NCBI GenBank assembly: GCA_946811695.1
Contig: OX328124.1
Location: 95,627,304-95,691,303, forward strand
DNA length: 64,000 nt
Reading direction: 5' to 3'
From: Gonocerus acuteangulatus
Taxonomy: Eukaryota; Arthropoda; Insecta; Hemiptera; Coreidae
Shown here: positions 22,295-34,509 of the stretch, piece after piece
Numbering within the stretch: position 1 is the stretch's first letter
Layout of the letters: every line of letters begins with the position of its first letter
Notes under the pieces: model-generated
Told to the model about the DNA's origin: nothing
Seen by the model: only the letters and a program-made list of their open reading frames with translations
Database searches by the model: none
Made by a program: the position numbers and the translations under genes

Positions 22295-22780
22295 ACGAAT
22301 GAAGCTATTGAGGTTGCATTCATAAAATCATTTTTGAAAATGTCTTCAAATCTTTATAGATTTTGGTTTCTTCGCCACGAAACGTGATATAAAGCATTCC
22401 CATAACAAACGACAGCTCGCGTTCGTAAACCAGAAAAATCTGATGGGGGTTTCGCCTGGACACAAATTCCTAATGTCTGTTGGTCTAAATGTTTGTTTTA
22501 CTCCTTCGAAAGTCGTCATAAGGGATGCACATCTAAACAGAAAGATGTGTTGTACAAATAAATTATATCAGGCCTTTAGAAAGGGGGGTTTACTCTAGAA
22601 CCGAAGGGATTATTTAACACGGCCGTTTTTCCCATCCTTGCATCGAAACACGATAGATATCATGGCCAACTAACAGAATAATCAAACCATTAGAGGTAGA
22701 AGGTTTCTCCAGACCAAATTTAAATAAAAATGAATAACTAAATCAGCTGTTATTACAAATATTAACTGTTCAAGTTTATT
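22295..22780 (+). repeat. Second, decayed R2-type unit
   Basis: GAAGCTATTGAGGTTGCATT, TTGAAAATGTCTTCAAATCT, a CGTTCGTAAACCAGAAAAAT block and a GGGGGGTTTACTC segment repeat the order of the previous unit in shortened form. Confidence 0.5.
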
Positions 22781-22787
22781 TTGCGGA

Positions 22788-22962
22788 GGCCCGGTGGCCA
22801 TGAGTACTAAGGCGTGAGCATTCCTTGCGTATGATTATAGGTTCCATTCCTACTAAGCATAATAGTTTTTGTTTAGAAAAATAAAATGCATTACCCCTCT
22901 CCTGGCTTTTAAAGGGTGGTAAGCTGTAGATAACCCGCCCAAAGTCTTATTTAAGATGTGGA
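22788..22962 (+). mobile_element. Type B SINE, variant tail
   Basis: GGCCCGGTGGCCATGAGTAC and TAAGGCGTGAGC form the A-box region, TAGGTTCCATTCCTACT the B box, then the AAAATGCATTACCCC body and AAGCTGTAGATAACCCGCCC. The usual AATAAATGGACG tail is absent: the sequence continues AAAGTCTTATTTAAGATGTG. It is truncated or belongs to another subfamily. Confidence 0.7.
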
Positions 22963-22969
22963 GGGAAAG

Positions 22970-25340
22970 AGAGTGAGAGAGAGCGAAATTTGCTCTCGGT
23001 TAATGCTATTTTTATTTCATATTTTGTTAAATAGTTTAATACCTTTTAGGTGTGGGAGTATTTTGTCGCAGCTAACAAGAAACGATTTCTAAATAGGTCC
23101 TAAGTAACACCAAGAAACAAAATAAATAAATGTATGTTCCCTGGTACTAAAACGCGCTCAATAAAGCGGCACAATCACATGGGAATAAAAAAATTATATA
23201 GTGTTGAACTGTGGACTACGTAAGTAATGTGGAATGTCAATGTCAACTCTTTGTCTGCAATTTGTTCATATGTGCGTCACAGTCAATGAAACCTTGCGGA
23301 GACTGCATTCCGGTTTTGATCGTTAATCGTGAGTCAACAGCGTACAGTATGACCTAATTTCTTCTTCTCGCAAAACTATTTTTCGCCACCATCTCTTTCC
23401 GAAAATCTGTGAAAAATAAGGATCTATTTTTATTGATCCGAACCTGCGAAAGTGTTAGGCTAAGTAACTAATTTAGCGGAAACAAAAAAACGCTTAAACT
23501 GCACCAAAAAAGCTGTGTTTTTAGTATGAAATAGTTGTGCAGAGAGACACAATTTACTTCATAAAATTTATAATCCAGAAATAATTATTTTACACCTTTA
23601 GGATCAAAAAATATGCTGACGTTTTTGTCAGATTCATGCAGACCCAAGTTAATGTGAGAGGTTGCGATAAGAAAGCAGCACTCAGCAAGCCACAAACTCT
23701 GCGTATGTGTAAAAAATAAGTTAGTAAAATTTTCGTCATAAAACAAATCTTCCAAGGGCTTGGAAATGTAAACTATAGTTTAATTTCCATATTAGAGCGC
23801 CTGTAGTGCTAAAACTGGGTCTAGAACTAACTTCTGACTCATTTTATTTTGTATTTTTAAGCGTATTTAACCGCGAAAGATCATGGGAACACAACACAAC
23901 GAGGAGAAGGAATTTCTTCAAATAAGTTTGATAATCTTAAATATATTCTGTGAATTACATTTAATAGAAAATGAATAACTGATTTTAAAAAAGAATAAAA
24001 AAAATCACTGACCATTATTTCATCGAATAATTTGTCATTTGTTCCAGTACTTTACGTCAATCCACTCAAGGTAACCAAAATCCCTCGATACTCAAGAAAA
24101 TATTATACTTTGAAATACAGGTAATTTACTATAAGAAAAAAAACTAGTTCACGATTACATGTTAGATTACAAAATATAAAATCAAGTGATCATATCTTGC
24201 AAGCGTAGCAGCACATTCTGCGTCTACATATGTACATATAATAGCTTCTCTCAAGACAGTTGGCCTTTCACGTTTTGCTCAAATCCATGGCAATGAACGC
24301 AAGAATGCCAATTGAACGAAAATAAATTGGTCATTCAGTTACCCAAAGAAGGTTTGAAATTCTTGAATTCTTTCTACAAAAATGTCAACTGGTTTTGATT
24401 ATTATTTTGCGAAGGTTAGGAAGATAAGCTAAAACCAAAATAAAAACGTTATTTTTAATTGGACATTTTTTTTTACTTTTTTCGGATATACTTGAGGCAC
24501 TGTCTTCATCGACATATATAGAAACGAAACGTGGAAGGCGCAAAACCTCCCTTGACCAGTTTTTATTTCAATGAGGAAGCCTATACTGGCTGTCTCTTCT
24601 GAATCGGGCACTATTTATGTGAAAGAATCTCATAGTGCTCTTCCAATCAATTTTATTTTACAAAATTGCAAGAGTATCTGCAAAATGTTAATTTTAATTC
24701 ATGACGATATTTTTATAATAGTTTTTTGTTGTTGTTGTTGTTTTTTTTTAACAGGAGATTCTACCTGTAAATTAACAGAACTAGGTACAGTAAAATAAAG
24801 ACATTAAAGTAGAATAATATATACTAAAAAAAGTTTATATCAGTAACAAAACCTCCTAACAATTTGTTGTAAGATTTACTATTAAGTATTACATTTAAGT
24901 ACAAAATAGTCATCACCCATAAAAGATAAAATAAATCAATAAGCAGACCAAAAATATAACATATATGTGTAAATGAAAAGCAGAATAAAACATCACGTGA
25001 AGAATGTAGACGTACATGAAAAAAACAGTATCTACTTGCAAATCAAGTCAAAAAATAACCACGTATTCGACTTCACTAATATTAGGGCTTTGAAGAAATA
25101 TCACAAAAATAAAATAAAATAAAAGATCTATATCGAAGAGAAGTGGTAGAAAGAAAATAAATATGTAAACAATTTAAATAATATTTATTTTAAGTTATTG
25201 AAGAAACATTAAAAAATAATTGTTAAAATTCGGTTTTGCTTGTATTTGAAAACATTATTAAGATATTGACCCCCTTGAAATATTGTTTTATTAATATCAG
25301 CAAACACAGAAGTGGTTTAATAATTATTATCTTCATATAA
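22970..25340. other. Long AT-rich stretch, no gene seen
   Basis: Frames at 24429-24611 and 24571-24798 overlap on opposite strands and match nothing known to me. Only a GTT-type microsatellite at 24726-24745 was noted. Confidence 0.4.
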
Positions 25341-25359
25341 ACCTAATTTAATCTTATGT

Positions 25360-26215
25360 CCAACATGTTTCGAAACCTTTTATTTCCTCTTGTTGGGGGC
25401 GTTCTTCTTAGCTCATTATGAACATACTTGGTATTGACTTTTTCTATGATTTACAGCGATGTATTATAAAAAACCCTTGCTTATTATGATGACCATGAGG
25501 ATATTATAACATTTGCGAAAATCAATAATCATAAAATTGAAGTATTATTAGGTATTGCGGCAAATTTAGTCTATTCGTATGGTCAAATTGCTGCAGAGAA
25601 TAAGACAATGAATGCCCCTGAGTGTAGTGGAAGAGAGAGATTAGAGCTAATTTATAATACCAGGGATTCGAGTTCATCCGGGTGTCCTGAATTCTATGCG
25701 ACCGCAAAGCGAATCAGAATGTATGATGAAGTGTTCACCGCTAACATCTATGTACTCCTGCAGTTTGAATTTCGTTTATCAAGTAGAAATCACATAATAA
25801 GCCTTATATTGCATACTTCGGTGAACGTTTTCCAAGGTCTCATCATCCGGACTAGGAACCAGGTCATCCCGCGACTGGTTGTCAAAGGAAGTGCTTCATA
25901 GTCATAGTTTGACTTAGATATAGACACAAATCTCTCTCCGAAAACATTCAGACCATGCCCGCCAAACGCAAGAGAAAATTGTCAAGGAAGAATAAAAATG
26001 AGTAAATAAAGGGGCGAGGTAAATAAATAAACAAGAGGGTTGAAAAGTGAGAGGCGAAGAATCAATATGAAGAGATGCCTTCAAGAAAGCTGGGGGAGAG
26101 GTATAGAAGTGTGCAAGAGACAGGTAGATTAACATGAAAATGTTGATGTGTTTCGGCGAACTGTCATCTTCGGTGATTTGGTGAGAGCTATCGTGACAAA
26201 TATGTGGAGGGCACG
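25360..26215 (-). other. Possible decayed fold-back sequence
   Basis: ACATGTTTCGAAACC near 25368 and ATGTGTTTCGGCGAACTGTC-ATCTTCGG near 26144 are minus-strand relatives of the GAAACATGT and GAAACACAT hammerhead-like cores. They face the same way, without a clear inverted partner. The 97-codon frame at 25608-25901 between them has no recognised domain. Confidence 0.25.
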
Positions 26216-26219
26216 GAAA

Positions 26220-27480
26220 CGAAGGAACACATTAATATTCGACAATTCCTATCAAAATAACAGCGACCGTGTAGTATCTTTCTAAGATAACCCTTACATG
26301 GTGAAAAAATAATTTTTAGATTTTTTTAAAAACCACTTTTTAGAACACCCAAAATAATCAGTCCCTCCATGCGTCATCAGTTATAATTAAATAATTACTT
26401 TTGAACATTGATGCTTATCAATGTTGCTTATCAATGTAAGTAGCCGGTAAACCGCGAGCTTGCATTCATTTAACAGGGCAGAACATGTTTGTCTCTCAAA
26501 AAGGCGAATAATCAAACAATCGAAACTCCGAAATTCAATACACACTGTACACTTTGCCTGACATTTTAAAAAAAATGTTACATATTTGGTTTGAGTCTAA
26601 AAGCTCACATCTCCCTAAGCGGTTTAATCCGAGATGAGTAAATTCTGTGGCCCGAATCCCGGATGTGATAACAGACAGAGATATGCTATCGATAGCCTTA
26701 TCAACAATAACAACGGTAACAGGGTCGATTTAACGTCATCATGTTGAACAATGTAATTTTACAGATTCTCTTCAGATGATCGAAGTGAAAAGACATCAAA
26801 ACGTAACGCCTCTATTACTCATTGCTTTATATGACTTGTTCAGGTTAATTACTATATGCATGAGTGCTTGCATTGTATAGGTTCCTACTCCAGATGAATT
26901 TCTTGTCTGATTAGATTAACTGAGGGAAAAACAGTTGTGGTTAAAGAGCAGAATACAGATAGAAAATCGTAATCACCGTTCAAAAAGTCATCAGAAACGT
27001 CCAAATGTAAAATGCATTCCTGGATAATTTTCATAAAATAACCAACATAAATAATTTTTAAAAAAATAATAGTTTTGCTCCTTTATATTTGTAACGAATA
27101 GCTGACACAATAACGAGCAGAAACCGGATGCACTGTCTACGTTCACTGATTCGAGTAGTAGAAGTAACAGCCAATGCCAGAGCAGGTTTGGTGACTTAGT
27201 TCAATTTGAACATAATACAGATTAAACCCCAACTTCTATATATTTAGTTTATTTTTTTTTTAAAAAAAAGGTCATTGCTTTTAGATATCCACGGCGAAAC
27301 TAACAAAGAAAACTAATACTGTGTTTAATTTGGTGATCTCATCGAAAATAAATTAAAATTACAGTTGATGAAATTGATTACAGTAAGTTTTTCATTAAAA
27401 ATGTAATTTAAAAACAAAACTGAGATTAAGATAAACATCTACTTATTTTATCGAGGGTCACTAATGATGCCAAGGAGGTA
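26220..27480. other. Unassigned AT-rich sequence
   Basis: No gene or clear repeat. A direct word TTGATGCTTATCAATG / TTGCTTATCAATG near 26408-26435 is a small local duplication. Confidence 0.4.
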
Positions 27481-27491
27481 GGATCTACATA

Positions 27492-29018
27492 ACTATATGA
27501 GGAGCTTAGTATCAAAGTTGGACAACTCCACTTTTGCTTTTTTTACAGGAGAGGCAAAAAACCATATCTACTATATTTTTTTTTTTTTTATTTTTTTTTT
27601 TTTTTTACGGCGCATCTACATCTAGGTCATTAGCGCCGTCTACTATATTGATGTCAGTATCATTGTGATTTTTTTATATGTTATTCTTATAGGCCTCAGA
27701 AACATTATTTCAAAGGCACTACAATATTATATAAGTATTATGGCCGTAATTACAATTTAAATAGTGGAGTTGTCCATGTTTGAAACCAAGTCATGGATTT
27801 GTCTGTTTTTGAAACCAAAGGGAGCCATTTGAAAATTGAACCTATCCTTTTTTGAAACCAAACAAATATGAATTTGATATGCTCGAGGGTGTTTTAATAT
27901 AATGTAATTATGTCTAACGTATTAAATCAAAATTATATAGTTAAAAATTACATGAAAAATGTTATTTAAATACAGTTTGACAAACTGAAATGAAACTAAA
28001 TTATCCTTATTTTATTAAGTTTAGAAAAAAAAAGTGGTACTTAGCTATCCTCTTCGCACAGTTTTACCTATAACTACATGTATTGAAGTGGCTGTGCTAT
28101 AATTTTCATCGCCGTACTCCGCCATACCTGTGCACAGCTAATAAAATAAAGTTAACAATTAGCGATGCGATTATTTTACGAAAAACGAGTTAACCATTAT
28201 TATTTTCTGCAGAGAGTTGTTGAAAAGTTTTTAATAGCAAATAACTGAACATTAACGATGAGATCTATTTAATATCTAGTGTGAAACTGTCAATATTTAT
28301 TTGCTATACGCGAGGATATAACAAATAAATATTGTTTATATAAATATATAAAGAGGAATATGTCGAGAACAGTGACCAGTACCACATTAGCTATTAATTT
28401 ATTCACCTGAGGTCTTGAAAATACATTTGGAAGGATACATAGCTCTACCACTTCAGTAAAGTATGAATATTTTAAATTAAATACTTGCTGTTTTTCACGG
28501 TTGTTATAAAAAGCCCGTTTATTAATAAAATAATTATTCTATAGAATGGGTAGTGGTCTCATTCGACTCGGCACAAAAGAAATTCTTCAAAAATCATACC
28601 TAAATCAGAAAGATTCAAGTACCTAGAGGTTTCGTCCCAAAATCCGGCATTCGGAACCACAGTGTGCCGGATAACAGCTAGTTATTAATAAGAATTATCG
28701 CCAAATGCACTTATTACAAGTAACTATAAACATTCAGCCATGATGGTTTGCAATGCATGTTGGGAGCAGATTGCATGAATGCAAGCTTCTCATTGGCTAC
28801 TGATGGAGTTGTCATTTTTTGAAACCAAACTATGTTGGAATTGTCCATATTTTGATTCTCAACGGTTGAAATAAACGCTATTTTACCTATTTTCTGTCCG
28901 TTTTTAATGAAAAACAGTTGTAAAATCGAATGCAGCATAAAAATCCACTTAAGAATCGATAAAAATCTCAAAACTGAAAAAAATGGAGTTGTCCAACTTT
29001 GATACTAAGCTCCTCATA
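27492..29018. mobile_element. 1.5-kb DNA transposon with perfect 35-bp TIRs
   Basis: The TIRs at 27496-27530 and 28984-29018 are exact reverse complements, built from TATGAGGAGCTTAGTATCAA and AGTTGGACAACTCCA. TCTACATA occurs at 27484-27491 and 29019-29026, so an 8-9 bp target duplication is likely, as in hAT or Mutator-like elements. GGAGTTGTCC and TTTGAAACCAA recur in the interior (27764-27880, 28803-28850), like subterminal binding-site repeats. The minus-strand frame at 28714-28971 is not a transposase I recognise, so I call it non-autonomous. The perfect TIRs suggest recent activity. It contains the SINE tail at 27578-27638. Confidence 0.7.
27578..27638 (-). mobile_element. Tail-only SINE inside the 27.5-29.0 kb element
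   Basis: On the minus strand: CGGCGCTAATGACCTAGATG, TAGATGCGCCGT and an A-rich tail. TCTACTATATT flanks it at 27567-27577 and 27639-27649, an 11-bp target duplication. One extra base (C) lies upstream of GGCGC, matching the full-length SINE. Confidence 0.8.
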
Positions 29019-29093
29019 TCTACATACCTTCTGAAAAATCTAATTGAAAACATCAGTACACTCTCTTTCGCGCGTTTCAGGGTTTTCTAACTA

Positions 29094-29658
29094 TAACACA
29101 GGCACACAAAATAAAAAAAGTGGTCCGTTCCAGATACACCATACATATATTCATATGTATTTCGACACGCAGAATCAGAATCCTGAGTCCGCTTCACTTC
29201 AGCACGTCAGGTTTAAGGACATTTGAAGGTCATATGAAGTCGTTTGAGAAGACATAACAAGAACTTACATGGTTTTGGGGGTCGCTGAATTCGAATCCTA
29301 GGACTGTTTCACCCCTTCGTCGCAAAAACAAGGTAATTTCAAGGACAAATATGACTATTTTGCAAAAATGAATTTTTGACTGCAGACTCATTTTTTGCAA
29401 AACGGACATATTTGTCCTTGAAATGGCCTTGATTTTGCGCCGATGGGGTAAAACAGTCCTAGGATTCGAATTCAGCGACCCTCAAAATCATGGAAGCTCT
29501 AATTATTTCTTTTTGAAATTTGACCTTCAAGTGCCCTTAAACCTGACGTGCTGGTGTGAAACGGACTCCGAATTCGGATTCTCCGTGCCGAAATAAATAA
29601 GAATATATGTATGGTGTCTTTGGAAATGACCACTCTTTTTACTTTGTGTGCCTGTGTA
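29094..29658. mobile_element. 565-bp palindromic fold-back element
   Basis: Left and right halves are imperfect reverse complements over about 280 bp each: ACACAGGCACACAAA against TTTGTGTGCCTGTGT at the tips, CAGCACGTCAGGTTTAAGG against CCTTAAACCTGACGTGCTG, and GTCGCTGAATTCGAATCCTA against TAGGATTCGAATTCAGCGAC. The centre near 29375 has AAGGACAAATATG and CATATTTGTCCTT close together. No clear target duplication and no coding sequence. MITE or snap-back element, class unknown. Confidence 0.75.
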
Positions 29659-29669
29659 ATTCTGCTAAG

Positions 29670-31630
29670 ATCTTCCCCTGGAATGAAATGGCTCTAGACT
29701 ATTATAATTCTAGCCTCGGTCCTTAGAATGTTAGGCGTGCAAGAGAGATTATCTATTGAAGAAGCGTGCGGTGCTGTGATTTAGTGCTCAGCCTGTATTA
29801 TCTGTCTTCAGGTGACAGCCCTCTTACAGCTCTGGATGGATGCTCACTTCCTCTCCGTTCAATCAATACACACAGCTTAAGGGCTAATGTATCTCTTCAC
29901 ACAATACTCACAACAACCTTATACAAAGCATTTTTTGGAGACCTTAAAAAGCATTTCGCCCACATTTAGTCCATAGCAGCTTCGCTATCCATGCCCAATA
30001 GGATCTAACATTTTTTATTCATGGAAAGACAAAACGTATTTTACGTCGATTCGCTCTATATACCCATAATGTAATACCTTACATAAGTAATCCACAAATA
30101 ATAGCTTTTTTCGCATGTATTTCACCCCCTCCCCTCTCCAAAAAAAAACATGTTTTGGTGGACGGAACTGGGCTTTTCAAATCACACAAACCAGTATTTT
30201 TGTACCAAATTTCAAATCGGTCCATTTTTGTAGCAGCCCAAACCTCTCAAAGATAATAATCACTAATGGAGCTCTATTAATTATTTTCATTAGGTATATG
30301 AAAGTAATCAAATTGAGGCTAAGCCCAACGTTTCCATTTGGAATATTTCTTTCGATAACGAGTATTCAGGATTTCACATAATTAAACATTAAAACAATTA
30401 CTTGAAATGTAATGTCCATATATCGAGCCACTCTACATACTCCATAATGTAATAAGTTCCACTTCCTACATTTTTCCTCAACATCCCATAATATAATAAA
30501 TATTGTACAGCTGTTAAAACTCTTGGTATTATATTTGACCAAAACCTTTCCAATCATAATGGAAAACATAATTCCCAAATTAACCTTCCATCAAAAATTA
30601 TCCTCGGAAGGTTTAACCACTTAAACCACCTCCTGCCAACAAGGACCAGTCAACACCTTGTAACCACTTCTATCAGACCACGGTTGATTGGTGTACTGGA
30701 GACATTCTGGAGATCTCGAGGATAAATTCATACACCACATGAACTTCATTCGATTTATAGTCAAGATCCCCAGAAATAACCATACATCGCACATCAACCA
30801 CGAGTTGGATTGGCTATTTATCGTCGCCAGTACCTTCTTACAGCCATCCAATCAAAAAGACCACACAATCAAAAAGATACCCGTTCCTGTTCTTCCAATT
30901 TTTTTTTATTTCTTCTCACCAAAAATATTGATTCGAAAAATTCTGTGATTCCTCCGTCCACAATTCCCTTGGAGGTGTCTATCTGCCGCGCTAGCAATCT
31001 TGATACTTTTTAATCCCGACTTTTCGACTATCTCTTATCCCCAGAAGTCTCACCCAACTCCTAGATGAACCAATCATCATTCCACTAACAAATTTAAAAA
31101 TTGTTCGTCTGTTATAGAATAAATTCACCGATTAGGAGTCATCGCAACTCCTCCTCCCCCACCCCCCCCCCCTTCGAGGGGACTTACATATAATTAGGTG
31201 CTCGAAGAAATTGTTGTGATTCATTATAATTCTATCCCGGTCCCTTTGGGCAAAACCAATTTGGGTTTGCCTCCTACTTCAGACCCTGGTTTGTACGTTA
31301 CCTAAATCAGGCTCGGATACTGGGCTCGCACTTGCTAGCTTTGTTATCACCAAGAGTGCTTTCAACGCTACCATTTCATCAATAAAACTATAGAATGCGC
31401 GTTACACATATGAAACAACCTTAAAAATTAACATATTGTTCAAGCATTCAGTTTTAAACGTTTATAAACAACATTTCAATAAGGAACAAAAGAAATCACT
31501 TAATTTCAAGAAATATAACTAAAGCATTGGTAGAATTTTATTTGTGATACTTTTTATGTATAAATAGTTCTGTTTATTAAAGGAGACTGTTTCAATTCAA
31601 TTCCAGAGACTGTATAGATTCTAAATCAAA
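29670..31630. other. Unassigned sequence; R-like trace at 30115-30260
   Basis: The segment ACCAGTATTTTTGTACCAAA-TTTC-AAATCGG near 30190-30225 resembles the reversed start of the R-family body. The frames around 30600-31013 (both strands, 60-90 codons) are overlapping and unrecognised. Confidence 0.35.
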
Positions 31631-31639
31631 ATTAAAAAT

Positions 31640-32210
31640 TCCGACTCACAGGAACAACGTCATCTTCGCGCGTTTCCGTTCTTATCCCTAGTGCCATTTG
31701 CGAAGTTTGGAATAGAGCAGGCTGGTTTTTTGTCTTAATCATTCTTAAAAAGTGTAAACACATTTAAAATTATAAAATGATATCTGAAGAAAGATCTTAG
31801 GCACCGAAATAGGAAACTGATAGCATTAAAAGCTGGAATTACTCCATTTAAACAAAGAAGGGGATCGCTCTATCAAAAATCACATTAGAACCTTATTAGT
31901 AGGAAATTTAATAAGCTTTCCGAATTTAAGAAGCTAAGAATGGATTCTACTACGAATACGTTTACTATGATTTCCCAACCGGTTTCGAGATATAGAAATG
32001 TATCCGAAAAGCCCTAGATAACGGAGTTTTTACCATTTTCTAAGATTTGCTCGATTTGCGCCCAAAAAAAACGTTCAAGGGGACGAACTATGATTATGAA
32101 TGAACCTTTAAAATCACACAAAGTATTTTTGAACTAAATTTCATTAAAATCGGCCCTTTTATGGGCCCTTTTTCGCGATCAGTCAGTGTCAGTACCATTT
32201 ACACATTCTA
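31640..32210 (-). repeat. R-family copy, reversed and diverged
   Basis: It starts TTCCGACTCACAGGAACAAC and CTTCGCGCGTTTCCGTTC-TTATCCCTAGTGCC (right terminus), continues with GGCACCGAAATAGGAAACTG, AATTTAATAAGCTTTCCGAA and TTTCGAGATATAGAAATG, and reaches AAAGTATTTTTGAACTAAAT plus TTCATTAAAATCGG (body start). The order is the exact reverse of the 13-kb copy. The CCTCCCTCC left end is missing. Confidence 0.65.
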
Positions 32211-32214
32211 ATTA

Positions 32215-33340
32215 ATGGAACTAATAAGTATATTTTTTCTAATATTTACCTTTTACAAAATAGATTTGAATAAAAATAATTAGTCCTCGAAACCAACATA
32301 CATTTATTTATTTATTTTTTTTTTTTGTTTGTTTTTTTTCATTGGCAAATAAGAAGGAAAACTACGATTCGTATTATCTCCAAGAATTTTGGGCTAAAAT
32401 ATGTGGGTTCTATGTTTTGATGTAAACTTATTTTAGACATTTTTGTAACATGGAAAGTTAAATATTAACATACCTTAAAAAAATCAACAGTGAATGTGCT
32501 TAAAGGTAAGGAAATAAAATTAACATAAATAATACCAAAACTAATAAATGTAATAGACAAAAAAAACCGTACATGAATAGAAGAGAAATCCAAATATAAT
32601 TCTTTGCTTAAAAAAATAAAATGAATAGGTAAATTAAATGTGTAAAATAATGAAATATTACAGCTTGTTTTTACAGTACGCCGTAGTATATTGTACCAAT
32701 AAATTGATCGAATTCATCAAAGTTTTTGAGGAGAATCTCACACTTAGAAACCTGCCAGTTTCCTTTTTTTAATATAATAGACTTCATTAATTTGATCCTT
32801 TCCTTTCAAGTAGCCTGCAGTCAAATATAAGATGGTCGTAAGTCTGTTCAGTACAGTAGGATTTTAAATGTTTGTAAGTAATTTTATGTTGGTCCGTGAC
32901 CGAAATGCTTGCTTACTTTAATTATAATTTTTGTATATAATTAAACTAAACAATTTCAGATTGTTGGCCGTTCTAGTGTTCTACAACCCCATAAACCCGC
33001 GCATACCGGATTGAACTCCTCTGAATCTGGTTGAGTTGCTTGCCTACTACGGTCTGACGGCAATACCTCCGCTAAGACCCTGAAAGCCTTAAAAAATGTC
33101 GGTTGCCGGTGTATAAAAGAGACCGAGAAAGAGAGGTATGGAGAGACTATGCGGCGATGGAAGTAAAAAGCTCCATTGGGAATGCTGTAGATCTAAAAAA
33201 CCAGCCCCAAACAGGAGATGGGTGGTCGCCGTTCTCCTTTCCTCAAAGGAAACGCATCGATATGCGACCAGCATTTTGCAACCAGATGCAATTCCTTCAT
33301 TCTCAAATCCTCAGAGTTCAATAAATATCCTAATTTATTA
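32215..33340. other. Unassigned sequence, no gene seen
   Basis: Overlapping 60-75 codon frames near 33089-33362 on both strands are GC-richer than the surroundings but contain no domain I can name. Confidence 0.35.
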
Positions 33341-33341
33341 C

Positions 33342-33492
33342 AAAGGGTTTGATTCCCACTAAGGGTGGTGGCTTTTCTTTCAAAAAAGAAAAGGTATCAG
33401 CCCCATCCTGGCTAGAAAAGGGCGGTAACCTATAGATAACCCGTCCTAAAATTCTTAGTAAATAATAAATGGACGTTAAAATTTAAATAAAA
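33342..33492 (+). mobile_element. Type B SINE, 5' truncated at the B box
   Basis: GGGTTTGATTCCCACTAAGG, the AAAAAGAAAAGGTATCAGCC body, GGTAACCTATAGATAACCCG core and AATAAATGGACGTTAAAATT tail. The A-box half of the head is missing. It gives the clearest version of core and tail in the window. Confidence 0.8.
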
Positions 33493-33499
33493 TTACATA

Positions 33500-34050
33500 G
33501 GCCTAACAGCATAATTCAATGCAACTAATGGTTCAACAAGTCCATGGAAATGCGTCAACCTGTGTTTTCGCCTGATCCATAAAGAAATCTTGAATGTGTT
33601 ATGAAATCACTGTTTCTTCGACACCCTCATTGATATCATGTTTAAATCTCGGATTTGAGCACAATTCCTCTGTTCTCCATAGATGCTTTGTTCGCCTCAC
33701 CATGGATACGGAGCTACATATCACCAGATGGCAATTTAAGCGATTCCAACGGAATCGGTTACCTTTCTAGAGTAAATTCGTAAAACAGAAATAATCCAAT
33801 GTTTGCTAACTTAAATATTTGAAAATTGAGTGGTTTAATAAATGTATATGAGGCCTGGTAGCGTATCTGGTAAAGTTATATGCATGAAGAGCACAGGTAA
33901 AGGTCCAAATTCCATCCTGTTAGTAAGTTAATTTAATGTTTTAAACTCTGAGAGTCTGTTTCACTTTAGATCAGCTACTTTAACACTTCGACAAAAAACT
34001 TGGTTGAACCTTATACTTCCTGAATCTGAAGGAATTACTAACCTTTTAGC
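33500..34050. other. Unassigned, with a tRNA-like head at 33852-33918
   Basis: GGCCTGGTAGCGTATCTGGT and AGGTCCAAATTCCATCC are spaced like pol III A and B boxes. They do not fold into a tRNA I can recognise, so this may be an old SINE head. Otherwise nothing. Confidence 0.3.
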
Positions 34051-34054
34051 GCAT

Positions 34055-34220
34055 TTCGTTTCTCTCTCCTAAGAGAGAAATCCACTTATCATGTCCACCT
34101 GATGACGCAAACCAGAGGCGCCAATGAGAAATGCCCACATTTCAAACCCCAGGAGAATCTCAATTTTAGAAATAAGTGCATAAAACTTTGAAAGTGTTAA
34201 ATTCGTTGATTAAACGGTTC
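34055..34220 (+). repeat. R-family left end, decayed
   Basis: TCTCCTAAGAGAGAAATCCA, CTTATCATG, TGATGACGCAAACCAGAGGC and CATTTCAAACCCC follow the order of the R left end at 13080-13180 with many changes. It is followed by GAAATAAGTGCATAAAAC, from the far end of the body. Confidence 0.45.
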
Positions 34221-34453
34221 ATTGTATTTGATTTCCTCAGTTTTGATAGTTTGTTGGTTTATTTCATCTTTTTAGCAGCATTTTTTTTTTTATGCGATAA
34301 AGACAAAATATAACTGTTTCAATTAAAATTTTTAAATAAAATTAATACATTTACAGATTTGATGCTCTTATAGAAAGCTGACGGGTAGAAGGTACATGGA
34401 AGAAGAACATATGTTTCGGGAGAGATTAAGTTTGCGTTTTATTAAAGTGATTG

Positions 34454-34505
34454 GGAGACCCGATGGCCATGAGTGTTAAGGCGTGAAGACTCAATGCCAA
34501 GGGAC
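34454..34505 (+). mobile_element. Type B SINE head fragment
   Basis: GGGAGACCCGATGGCCATGA followed by GTGTTAAGGCGTGAAGAC matches the A-box region at 22790. The B box and the rest are absent. Confidence 0.5.
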
Positions 34506-34509
34506 GTAA

